IMG/VR virus record: IMGVR_UViG_3300024520_000391
Location: 1 to 28,238 of that record
Strand: one strand, 5' to 3'
Length of the DNA: 28,238 nucleotides
From: a virus
The translations under genes were made by a program, and so were the position numbers. Positions 7,690-15,911 of the stretch are shown here, in pieces. Every line of letters begins with the position of its first letter. Position 1 is the first letter of the stretch. The notes under the pieces are model-generated. The model saw only the letters and a program-made list of their open reading frames with translations. It did not search any database and was not told the origin of the DNA.

Positions 7690-10294
7690 CGAGACAGTCC
7701 TTTAGTGCTTTGAGCATATTTTTCCGCTTCTGGGCGAGCTCGAATTCCCTGTTAGCGTCCGTGCGTACCTTGACCGGCCTGCCATCCACGGTCTCTCCGA
7801 CCTGAGTGAGCTCGACGTCACCAAAGTCCTGAGTCGGCGCGAATTCCGGCAGTAGGTTCTGGGCCCTGGCCAACATCTGCGGATCGTGTGTTGCCGAGGA
7901 GAGCACAAGTTTTGTCAGCTTGTCGAGCTCCGAGGAGTCTATTTTCTCATCGCTCTGGTAGTAGGTCTCCCACGCCTCCATGGCAGCCCTGACTTCCGCG
8001 TTGGTCATGTCGTTGATCTCGATGCCTGACTCATCGAGCATCTTGGAAAGCTGTTCAAGCGCGGTGAGTAGCTCCCGCTTTTCCTCGTTGATCGTGAACT
8101 GGTCTCCGAAAATCTCCTCGCCGCTGGCCACACGATCCAGCGCCTCGAGCACCAGCTCAGGATCTCGAGCAGCGATATAGCCGCTCTCATGCAGGAATTC
8201 AGCAACATCATCGAGCGTCCTGCCGCCCTCGCGAATAAGGCCGCGGAAATTCAGCTTCATGTCGCGAGCGGTGAGCTCAGAATCAGGCGCCAGACCACCC
8301 ATTCTCTTGATTTCCTCAATCAAGTCAGGCCCGAAGATGGACCGCTGGCTCGGAAAGTCTCCGGCCCGGATCTTGTCGAGGTACGGATCCACAAACAGGT
8401 CGACGTCCTCCTTGTCGGCGCGCATCTGGGCATTGGTCGTAAAGATGACGCCACCGAATCGGTCCTGCTGGAACTGCTCGACATCATCCACACCGGCACG
8501 GCGAGCCAGATTCGGAATGCCGACCAGAATCATGGCCTGAAACTCAGCCGCCTCAGGCGAGGTCCCGCCCTCGACCAGTCGCTCCTTGAGCGTGGCGTGG
8601 AGCTCAGCGTCCTGACGCGCCTGCTCGGGATCCTCCTTGGCTTGGAGCGCCTGCAGCTCCTTGACCTCCTTGACCATGCTTTCCTTGACGGTCTGGGCCT
8701 CATTGGCCGACATCGGCTGGTCGATATTTTTGAGATCCCGCGCCAGCCCCCGGTGATGTTCAGTCGGAGCGATCTTCGCGAGGTACTGGCCTGCAGGGAT
8801 CTCGATGTCTAAGCCGTTGGCCTCGGCATCACCGAGATTCGCGATGCCAACGCTTTTCGCGACCTCGTCAGCGTCCATGCCCTGCTCTTGAAAGTAGTCG
8901 ATGAAACGCCGCGCCTCGATCAGAATTTTGCCATCCTTGCCGACGAGTTTATTTACGAATTCCTCGTACTTGGTCGGCGCATTCTTGCGGGTCTCAGATT
9001 TTTCGGCCGCATCACCCATGGCCTCAAACGCAGCAAGGCGTCCCTCGGCCTGCCTTATGTTCGCGCTGTCACGGATAAAGCTCGACCCAGGGCCGACGCC
9101 ACCGATCAGTGCCACGCCATACAGCGTGTGCGCAGCGATGTCACCGGCATCCGACCAGAATTCTCCACTGGTAAGGACGTCAAATACGCCGCCGTCGCCA
9201 GCCATGGCCTCCATCTCTGGTCTGGTGTCGCCTGCAGCTCTGGCCTGCCTTTTCAGGTACTCACGGCCCACGATTAACGTGGCCTCCTGAGCGACCTCAG
9301 TGACCAGCTCAGTGGCCACGCCTTCACCATATTTCAGGGTCACGCGAGCGACTGCCTGCCTCATGGTCGGCTTGTTCAGAATGTTGTTGATGACCGCGCC
9401 AGTCCGGTCATTCAGTATTTTATTGACGCCGGGGATCCGCTTGGTCAGGGCGCCGAAGCCAAGGCTCTCGAGAGCTGCGTTCACGCCACCGACCGCGGCC
9501 GAGGCCCACCGGGCCTGCTCCTCATCGAGACCCATGCCGATGTACTCGTCATAGGCCAGACCTCGCTCCAGCCGGAAAGCGGCCTCAGCGAACCCGGCCC
9601 TCGCACCGTATCCGGCACCAGTCATGGCGCCGATGCCAGCACCCGCAAGCGTACCGACACCAGCGGTAGATGTTCCTGCAACGAAAGCACCGCGAGCTGC
9701 ACCAATACCCGCGCCAACGGCAATCTCATCGAGAGCCTCGCCAGTCAGCCACGACATGATCGGGACCTGCTGCGCCGTGCCGGCAAGGACTTTCGCGTAC
9801 CACGTATCGGCGCCAAACATCCCGCCCTCGAGGAGCTGGTGCAGTTGATCGAGCTTGGCCTTGTCCTTCTCGTTGTCTGGATTCTCGAAATTCGTCAGTT
9901 GCCGGTCGCGGATCTCAGCGATCTCGGTCATCGCCCACCCAGACTGCCAGCTCAGCGACATCTGCCGGTACGATCGCTCGAGCCTCGAGAGCTCCTTGTG
10001 ATCGCGCTGCAGGACTGACAGGTGGTATGGATTCTCAGCAACGAACCGATTGAAGGCCGGGGCCCCATTGATCCGGTCGGTGTATTGGTCGTAGTCGAAC
10101 TCGCTGGCGGCGAGCCTTTTCTCGAGACCCTCGAGATCGTTGGCGACCACTTCCGAGGGCAGCTTGGTGACAGCCGACACACCGAAGATCCTGGCAGACG
10201 TATCGTAGTCGTACTGCTGCACGTTCGCAGCCTCGAGCCGCGCCTTGCGCTGGCGCTCCAGTTGATCCGCAACGTATTCTTGAGTGGCCCCCAT
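7682..10294 (-). CDS. Internal virion / DNA-ejection protein (gp16-like position) with polyvalent-type domain
   Basis: 870 residues from the ATG at 10294 (TAATG with the previous gene). Residues 1-185 are charged and helical. Residues about 190-235 are a Gly/Ala repeat (VGAGIGAA, GAGIGAMTGAGYGA) of the kind that crosses membranes in podovirus ejection proteins; a second hydrophobic patch (LYGVALIGGVGPG) lies near 391-403. Residues 495-530 (IEIPAGQYL...DQPMSANEAQ) and 655-735 (LIEEIKRMGG...LNFRGLIREGGRTLDDV, LHESGYI, LEALDRV) match modules I recall from large polyvalent phage proteins. No lytic transglycosylase domain is visible, unlike T7 gp16. Likely ejected with the DNA and inserted in the host envelope; the C-terminal domain may act in the cytoplasm. 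The structural role is fairly sure, the enzymatic content unknown. Confidence 0.8.
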   Translation of the reverse strand: MGATQEYVADQLERQRKARLEAANVQQYDYDTSARIFGVSAVTKLPSEVVANDLEGLEKRLAASEFDYDQYTDRINGAPAFNRFVAENPYHLSVLQRDHKELSRLERSYRQMSLSWQSGWAMTEIAEIRDRQLTNFENPDNEKDKAKLDQLHQLLEGGMFGADTWYAKVLAGTAQQVPIMSWLTGEALDEIAVGAGIGAARGAFVAGTSTAGVGTLAGAGIGAMTGAGYGARAGFAEAAFRLERGLAYDEYIGMGLDEEQARWASAAVGGVNAALESLGFGALTKRIPGVNKILNDRTGAVINNILNKPTMRQAVARVTLKYGEGVATELVTEVAQEATLIVGREYLKRQARAAGDTRPEMEAMAGDGGVFDVLTSGEFWSDAGDIAAHTLYGVALIGGVGPGSSFIRDSANIRQAEGRLAAFEAMGDAAEKSETRKNAPTKYEEFVNKLVGKDGKILIEARRFIDYFQEQGMDADEVAKSVGIANLGDAEANGLDIEIPAGQYLAKIAPTEHHRGLARDLKNIDQPMSANEAQTVKESMVKEVKELQALQAKEDPEQARQDAELHATLKERLVEGGTSPEAAEFQAMILVGIPNLARRAGVDDVEQFQQDRFGGVIFTTNAQMRADKEDVDLFVDPYLDKIRAGDFPSQRSIFGPDLIEEIKRMGGLAPDSELTARDMKLNFRGLIREGGRTLDDVAEFLHESGYIAARDPELVLEALDRVASGEEIFGDQFTINEEKRELLTALEQLSKMLDESGIEINDMTNAEVRAAMEAWETYYQSDEKIDSSELDKLTKLVLSSATHDPQMLARAQNLLPEFAPTQDFGDVELTQVGETVDGRPVKVRTDANREFELAQKRKNMLKALKDCLGG

Positions 10295-12255
10295 TAAGTG
10301 CCCCCGAGCCTGCGCTCGATCTCGTCGTTGACATCCTCCATCTGGGCCTCGGTGATCGTATAGATGTTGTACCGATTGCCGTCAGTGCCAACCAGATTAA
10401 CCAGCGCAAAATTGGCCCTCTCGAGATCTCGCTCAGCGACGTCATCAGCGACCAGCCCAATGTCAACGGCCATCTGCTCGATCTTCTGTCGGTGCGTCAT
10501 CTTCTGGCCACCGTGTACTGTCGACGAACCGATGAACGGCTCGCGAGCTCTGTTGAGGGTCTCAGGATCCATCGTGACAATGAGCTGCTTGTCCTCCTCG
10601 TCCGTGTCTGGGTCCCACCAGTAATGGTCGGTGAATGCCGCATCCTTGAGCATATCGGTCCAGATCGTAGCCTCCTCGTCGGCAGTCAATTTCTCTCCCT
10701 TGATCCCTTCGGCAATCCTGATCTGTCGGTCGAGAGCCCTGACCGCGGACCAGTATTTTCTCTCGTCCTCAGGTGTTCTGGCGGTCGCCGGGATTTTTTC
10801 CATTGTCACCAGCGAGCTATTAACGCGCTGCATCGGCGTCAGGCCGGGTGATTCCGTGGGCGGCTTGGCGCTGGCGATGTCCTGCGCATCTCGGATGCCC
10901 TTCTGCTCCCGCTTGAAGTCGGTCCAGGTTCCATACGTGAATGCCTGTCGCCACGTTTCATCGTCGAGGTCGACCTTCGCGCGCTCGGCTGCCGACATCC
11001 CAGTCCAGAGAGAATACGATGGAGCTTGCGACGTTTCACCGAGCATGATCTGGCCATCATCGCCAATGAGATGCGCGTCTGCCCCAGTCTTGGGCTCCGT
11101 ATAGAGCACATCGACCTCACCGAAGCCGTCACGCTGCTGCCTGCTGATCCACGCCGCTCTGAGTGAGTCCTTCTGCACTTGCAACAGCGATCCCCACTGT
11201 TCGCCAGCCATGGCGACCTCGGGGTTTATCCCCTGATCCAAGAGACCGCTGGCGCCCCGCATAACAGTGGTTCGGCCCATGCCCTCGAGGCGACTCTCCG
11301 TGACCTGATAGTCGTTACTCAGGACTTTCAGGGCGGTCCTGACTTCATGGTCAAGGCCCCGGCTGAGCCTTCTGACCTCGTCATTGACCTTTTTGGGATC
11401 CGTGTAGGTGTCCCGAATCCCATCAAAGATAGCGTTGGCCTCGGTCATAACGGCGTCGTGCTCGTTGCCCTTGCGGGTTGCTTCCAGCATTTTCACGCGC
11501 TCGTCGAGCGGGATGAAATCAGCGATCGAGCCTGAGCCCTCGCCTGCAAATACCTGATCGCGAGTGATCCGGCCTTGCGATTTAGCCATCGTGATGGATC
11601 GCTCCAGCAAGACCTCGCGCATTTTCGGATCCATGGCCAGCAACCGTTTGCCGGAGACCGTTGTGACAAAGTCCTTGCTCCAAGTCTCATGCTGGCTCTC
11701 AGTAATAAAGCCCTTGGTGAGCAGAGAATTGATGTGCTCCAGATAGGAGAACATCCCATCCTGAGCGGTCTGGGCATCGCTGGCTGCCAAGATGGAGCCC
11801 TGCAGCTCCCGGCCGTGCCTGCCGAGCTCGGCCACATTCCAGTCGATTTCTCTGGTCCGGGCCATATCACCAACGGCGACTTGCCCTCGAGCGTTCATCA
11901 GGCGAGCCTCAGCGTCGAACAGGCCACGATCTCGCTGTGACCTGACCGTGGGGAACAGGCGCTCATAGTGGCCCTTCATGGCCTCGTTGTACCGCTCGGT
12001 CTGCGTGGCAAAGTCCTGATCGTCGGCCAGCTTGTCGCGCTCTTGGATGTCAGCGATCAGATATTCATTCTTGGCGTGGGCATAGCTGAGCGCGTCATCC
12101 TTCTGCTTGTGCTCGATGGCCATGTTGGTAAACGTGGCCGCAGCTCGGGACAAGGCATCTGCCACCGCCAGCTCACCCTGCCCAGGGATGTCGATTCGAT
12201 TCGACCGGAGCTGTACTCGGGCGCCGTAGTCTGCTGCTTGTGGGAGTGTAGCCAT
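10294..12255 (-). CDS. Internal virion protein (gp15-like position), 653 aa
   Basis: The ATG at 12255 follows AGGACA and lies 10 bases after the propeller gene's stop; it ends in TAATG with the next ejection gene. The protein is almost wholly helical and charged, with many long amphipathic stretches (NMAIEHKQKDDALSYAHAKNE, RYNEAMKGHYERLFP) and no signal, membrane segment or catalytic motif. Length, helical content and position directly before the Gly-rich ejection protein match T7 gp15-type core proteins, which form the ejection tube through the periplasm; sequence similarity to T7 itself is not evident by eye. The family call rests on context and general character. Confidence 0.75.
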   Translation of the reverse strand: MATLPQAADYGARVQLRSNRIDIPGQGELAVADALSRAAATFTNMAIEHKQKDDALSYAHAKNEYLIADIQERDKLADDQDFATQTERYNEAMKGHYERLFPTVRSQRDRGLFDAEARLMNARGQVAVGDMARTREIDWNVAELGRHGRELQGSILAASDAQTAQDGMFSYLEHINSLLTKGFITESQHETWSKDFVTTVSGKRLLAMDPKMREVLLERSITMAKSQGRITRDQVFAGEGSGSIADFIPLDERVKMLEATRKGNEHDAVMTEANAIFDGIRDTYTDPKKVNDEVRRLSRGLDHEVRTALKVLSNDYQVTESRLEGMGRTTVMRGASGLLDQGINPEVAMAGEQWGSLLQVQKDSLRAAWISRQQRDGFGEVDVLYTEPKTGADAHLIGDDGQIMLGETSQAPSYSLWTGMSAAERAKVDLDDETWRQAFTYGTWTDFKREQKGIRDAQDIASAKPPTESPGLTPMQRVNSSLVTMEKIPATARTPEDERKYWSAVRALDRQIRIAEGIKGEKLTADEEATIWTDMLKDAAFTDHYWWDPDTDEEDKQLIVTMDPETLNRAREPFIGSSTVHGGQKMTHRQKIEQMAVDIGLVADDVAERDLERANFALVNLVGTDGNRYNIYTITEAQMEDVNDEIERRLGGT

Positions 12256-12265
12256 TGTCCTGTCC

Positions 12266-13756
12266 TTAGGCGGTTACTTCGCAGTCCATCTGGACCGACA
12301 CGGAATTGGACTCTACCAGAGTCTCCTTGTGACGAACCCGCAGGGTGCCGGTGAAAGTCTTTACATCGACTCCAGCGTTGAGGAGGTAGCCCCAGTTCGC
12401 ACTGAAATCAATCCAAGCGTTTATAGCCGATGTGCCAAAATTAAAGTCATCGCCACTGGTCCTGTCCAGCCTGCACTCATGGTAATACGGGTTGAGCTCA
12501 TCCAGTGTGTTGGCCCACTTTCCGAGGCTGGACTCGCCGGCAACGATGGTGGACTTTCTTACGGAGTTGCCTTCTAAGTCGCTGAAACCAGTAAGCAGCA
12601 AAGAGGTCTTGCTGACGTCAGGGTCCGTTCTGGACTCAGCAATGACGATCGCGCCAGTGTCGATGTTTAGCGTTTCAACAACGACCGGGCCGATTTTCGC
12701 GGGGATGAATCCGACCCAACCACCTGCTTTATCCCCAAACTCTGCCCATGTCTCGCCATCGTCGTCCGACTGGAAGCAGCCACCGATCTGAAAGTCAGGG
12801 GTGCTGGAGCCGCCACCAAAACCGCCGCTTCTGGCAATCATCAGGTTCTTGCCAGTATCGGCAGCGAGCTGTAGCCCGGTGGGGAGATCGTTCGGGTCGA
12901 CTGGATTCCAGAATATGCCATCAGCCGAGGTCAGCAGGTTGTCTGGATTGGTCGCGCCCTGCACAGCGAAGAACGCGCCAGCACCGTTATTCGCCATCGG
13001 ATTCCAAACAATCGAACCGATGCTGGTCTCAGGGAATGGATCGTGGCGCAGCGACCATGTGACGCCATCCAAAGTTCTGTAGATCCTGCCGTTGTGCATC
13101 CCTACCACGACGACATCGGTGCCGTTGCCGGCCATACGGGCTTGGTTTTGGAAAATACCGGAACCGAAGGCCTCAGGAAAGGTGCGCTCCGTCCAGCCGG
13201 TGCCATTGCCGGAAGTCCAGTAAGAACCGGGGGTTGTGGGGAATTCACCAGAGCCGAGCCGAATATGCAGGCTAACCTCAGGACGCCATTGTTGTTCTCC
13301 CATGCCGGCATTCGCGAAGTTGCCCGGAACTGGCAGCTCCTCGAGCCAGTTGTCCGCATCGCTGGAGGATCTGATCTGCGAATTGGTCGTCCCTATGAAC
13401 CCGCCAGTGCCGTGGGACAGCCTGACCGCGGCGTCGAATTCATCGTTGGCACCCGGATTCGGGCCGGATGTACTCTGCGTGAACGTCACCGGGTTGATGC
13501 TGGTCATCCTCCAAGTGAATGATCCGATGTCGCTGCCGGCTATGACCATCCGGGGGCCGGGACCGGCGTATTCCCACATATCTATGGCATCCCAGAATGA
13601 ACTGGGAGCCCATTCAGCCGCTAACCAGTTGATGCCGTCACGCGAGAACGCGACATAATTTTCAGCAATGGCCATCCATGTGCCGGTCGGCTCGTACCGC
13701 GCAAGTGCCGGCACTGGTGGCGTGTAAATCAGCGAGCCGCCACCGAGCAGGCTCAC
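12266..13756 (-). CDS. Asp-box beta-propeller protein in tail module
   Basis: I place the start at the GTG at 13756, which shares a base with the TAG of the preceding fibre (TAGTG), giving 496 residues; the longer in-frame reading from 13876 lies inside the fibre gene and is unlikely. Six Asp-box/BNR-like repeats are visible: SRDGINW (38-44), SSDADNW (131-137), TSGNGTGW (181-188), TLDGVTW (228-234), SADGIFW (277-283) and SDDDGETW (330-337). These mark blades of a sialidase-like or sortilin-like propeller. Residues about 345-496 are a separate beta-rich C-terminal region. Asp-boxes are structural, so they do not show glycosidase activity. The gene sits among fibre and ejection genes, hence a likely virion adhesin that binds a host glycan or protein. 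Propeller call good, binding partner unknown. Confidence 0.8.
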   Translation of the reverse strand: MSLLGGGSLIYTPPVPALARYEPTGTWMAIAENYVAFSRDGINWLAAEWAPSSFWDAIDMWEYAGPGPRMVIAGSDIGSFTWRMTSINPVTFTQSTSGPNPGANDEFDAAVRLSHGTGGFIGTTNSQIRSSSDADNWLEELPVPGNFANAGMGEQQWRPEVSLHIRLGSGEFPTTPGSYWTSGNGTGWTERTFPEAFGSGIFQNQARMAGNGTDVVVVGMHNGRIYRTLDGVTWSLRHDPFPETSIGSIVWNPMANNGAGAFFAVQGATNPDNLLTSADGIFWNPVDPNDLPTGLQLAADTGKNLMIARSGGFGGGSSTPDFQIGGCFQSDDDGETWAEFGDKAGGWVGFIPAKIGPVVVETLNIDTGAIVIAESRTDPDVSKTSLLLTGFSDLEGNSVRKSTIVAGESSLGKWANTLDELNPYYHECRLDRTSGDDFNFGTSAINAWIDFSANWGYLLNAGVDVKTFTGTLRVRHKETLVESNSVSVQMDCEVTA

Positions 13757-14880
13757 TACGAGTAGTCCACAAGAAAGGACCCCTTCCACGTAACGCCGCC
13801 ATCGGTCGTGTAGAGGTGGACTGTGTCCAGATCGTCGCTCTGCGGTGAGAGGATCGGTGCAATGCCAAGCGGCCATTTCACGGCTGCTGGCCAGATCGGC
13901 TGGAAGTCAGGAACACCCTGCACGAAATCAATGTTGATCTCGTAGTAGAAACCGGCGCCAGCGGCAGGCGCCGTCAGGGTCACGGTGAAATTGGCGGTCG
14001 CAGGATCTATGTCCACGGTGCAAGACGAGGTCTGGTTGACGTCGATCGTCACAGCATTGGCGGCGATGACGAATGCGACGTTCGCGATCCGGTAGCTCTC
14101 GATCTCCATTTCACCAGAGAAAACGTGAGAGTTAGCGGCTGGAACAACGTACTCAATATCGCTCGAGGCTGCCGCGCCCCTGATGTAGCTCGTAACCGCA
14201 TCATCGAACTGGTAGAAGGCCAGCCGCTCAGTCGGGCCGATATGAATGCTGCCAGCGTCGATGTCGATGGGCTCATCGAAGCTGTAGACGTCTACGCCGG
14301 CACTGGCAAGAAAGACCACCGCATCAACGCCCAGTAAAGGGTCCACGGACATGACGAAGCTGCGAGTGTCGCCGGCATTGGCGATCTTGATGTCGCCGCC
14401 GCTCGTCACATCGAGGCGAGTGCCGGTCAGGACGATGTTGTTGGTGATCGTGTTGCCGTTGGTTGTGACCTGCTGCAGGGTGCCGAAGCCACCGCCGCCA
14501 GCGAGCGGATCGTAGTAGGACGTAAAGGTCAGCGCATCGGTGCCGATCGTCTTGGCATCAGGATCGCCGCCGAGGCGCCACAGGACGATGTCCGTTTGAG
14601 CGATAGTCCACACCGGGACCAGGGTGCCGCCAACCCAGTCTCGGTTGCCGTCTGCATCGCCATCTCGAATCCACCCTGAGCCTCGCACCGAGTAGATGCC
14701 ATTGTCGATCGGATCCGTTTGAGCGGTCAGCAGGACGCGATCGAACTCCGTCACAACGTAGCCGCCGATGGTCTGGCCGGTGCCTGAGAGCGGCGTGACA
14801 TTGATTGCCGAATGCGTGTGGCAGGGCGCCTTGATGGCCAGCCCGAGAACGAATCCTGAAACTCTGAAATTATCAGCCAT
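13756..14880 (-). CDS. Tail fibre-like protein (374 aa)
   Basis: The ATG at 14880 lies three bases after the gp14-like gene's stop. Residues about 25-110 match a widespread phage fibre module: a GTGQTIGGYVVTEFDRVLLT block, QTDPIDNGIYSV, then GSGWIRDGDADGN, known from many fibres and tail proteins that attach through this domain. The remainder is beta-rich with repeated TVDID, VTIDVN and FTVTLTAP blocks, and ends in TTDGGVTWKGSFLVDYS, which itself looks like an Asp-box-type strand. It is coupled (TAGTG) to the beta-propeller gene, so the two products may form one receptor-binding assembly. No enzyme motif is visible. Confidence 0.8.
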   Translation of the reverse strand: MADNFRVSGFVLGLAIKAPCHTHSAINVTPLSGTGQTIGGYVVTEFDRVLLTAQTDPIDNGIYSVRGSGWIRDGDADGNRDWVGGTLVPVWTIAQTDIVLWRLGGDPDAKTIGTDALTFTSYYDPLAGGGGFGTLQQVTTNGNTITNNIVLTGTRLDVTSGGDIKIANAGDTRSFVMSVDPLLGVDAVVFLASAGVDVYSFDEPIDIDAGSIHIGPTERLAFYQFDDAVTSYIRGAAASSDIEYVVPAANSHVFSGEMEIESYRIANVAFVIAANAVTIDVNQTSSCTVDIDPATANFTVTLTAPAAGAGFYYEINIDFVQGVPDFQPIWPAAVKWPLGIAPILSPQSDDLDTVHLYTTDGGVTWKGSFLVDYS

Positions 14881-14883
14881 GAC

Positions 14884-15462
14884 CTACCCCGTTGGCCAGA
14901 GTGAGCGCGGCTTGACCGGCGAGTACAGGCCGGAGGTCGGGACGCCCGGAACCAGCTTGCCCACGTTGTTGGCACCGGGAATTGGTGAATACATGGTGCC
15001 CGGTGCGGTATTCGCAGTTGCGCTGGTGCCGCTCGGACCTCCCTTGCCACCCATGCCCACGTAAGCGGACACGGCCGATGTGATGCCGTCGATGATGCCA
15101 GCGGTCTGAGCTGCCTTGCCTTCGCGCTCTGCAGCCTCGGCCCGGTACTGCAGGCCTTGGGCCTCGTTCTGGCCATTCCACAGCACCGACATGACGCGGT
15201 ACTCGCCTTCGGTGTTCAGATCTCCGAGGAGCTTGGTCAGGCCATCGGTGCCGGCGCCTGACATACCAGCCACCGCAATGGCGCGCGAGTGCATGAGCTC
15301 CTTGTTGCGGATCTCCTCGGCCATCTCGCGGGAGGTAATGGCCATCTGCCGAACGGCTGCCTCTTGGAGGCCTTTGGCTTCCTCCTCCTTGAGCTTTTTC
15401 GCCTGATAGCCCTTATAGGCCCCGGCGACCAGCATGACTGCTGCGACTGCTATCTGTGCCAT
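14884..15462 (-). CDS. Internal virion protein B-like (T7 gp14 analogue) with N-terminal membrane segment
   Basis: 192 residues from the ATG at 15462, which lies 13 bases inside the preceding gene. Residues 2-16 (AQIAVAAVMLVAGAY) are a hydrophobic helix without a signal-peptidase site. Residues 18-60 are a charged helix (KKLKEEEAKGLQEAAVRQ), followed by an AGMSGAG turn, another helix and a second hydrophobic Gly/Ala region near 120-140. This layout is that of T7 gp14-type proteins, which are ejected first and form a pore in the outer membrane. The order gp13-like, gp14-like in the operon agrees. The C-terminal 50 residues are Pro/Gly-rich. The call rests on architecture plus context. Confidence 0.75.
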   Translation of the reverse strand: MAQIAVAAVMLVAGAYKGYQAKKLKEEEAKGLQEAAVRQMAITSREMAEEIRNKELMHSRAIAVAGMSGAGTDGLTKLLGDLNTEGEYRVMSVLWNGQNEAQGLQYRAEAAEREGKAAQTAGIIDGITSAVSAYVGMGGKGGPSGTSATANTAPGTMYSPIPGANNVGKLVPGVPTSGLYSPVKPRSLWPTG

Positions 15463-15911
15463 TTATCGAACCATCCGTAGTAGACGCCTTCCATGTGCTC
15501 GAACCCCAGTCGATTCATCGTGTAGCAGCTCTCAGCGGTTGTCGCTATTGCTATCACTGGCCCTCGATACGCACGGCACCAATCGAGTGCCCTGCACAAC
15601 GCGCGCATGATGATAATGGATTTCAGGTGGGGCTGCAGTTCCGGCTTGTATTCAGTGAAGTATTTGCCAATGCCACCCTCGCGAACGAGGCCAATGAATC
15701 CGGCAGGTTTGCCGTCCATCAGGATGACGAATGCGCGCATGGTGCCGCGCTGCGGCGCACCGTAGTATTCCAAGATGTCCGCGGTCGTCGCGAACCTTGA
15801 CTCGATTAACGGGGAGCTCGTCGCTTGGTGTTGCTTCGCTTCTCGACTGACTCGAACTCCGCTATCGCTGCCAAGATCGTTGCTGGCCGCGGTGTTGCTG
15901 CTTGCAGACAT
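15450..15911 (-). CDS. GNAT-fold protein in T7 gp13 position
   Basis: 153 residues from the ATG at 15911; a GTG at 15932 would add seven residues. Both starts lie inside tail tubular protein B, giving an out-of-frame overlap of 106 or 127 bases. The acetyltransferase-like domain starts near residue 32 (RFATTADILEYY), continues through AFVILMDGKPAGFIGL and ends with the typical TMNRLGFEHMEGVYYGWF. The usual acetyl-CoA pyrophosphate loop (R/Q-x-x-G-x-G/A) is not evident; HLKSIIIMRAL stands in its place. T7 gp13 belongs to a family related to this fold, and this gene lies between the tail tube and the gp14-like gene, so a virion assembly role without catalysis is likely. Residues 1-30 are low-complexity Ser/Ala/Asn. 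Confidence 0.75.
   Translation of the reverse strand: MSASSNTAASNDLGSDSGVRVSREAKQHQATSSPLIESRFATTADILEYYGAPQRGTMRAFVILMDGKPAGFIGLVREGGIGKYFTEYKPELQPHLKSIIIMRALCRALDWCRAYRGPVIAIATTAESCYTMNRLGFEHMEGVYYGWFDKWHR

Noticed and set aside
13757-13876. Longer N-terminus for the beta-propeller gene
   Set aside because: It would overlap the fibre gene by 120 bases and encode an Arg/Trp-rich stretch; the GTG at 13756 forms a TAGTG junction like its neighbours.
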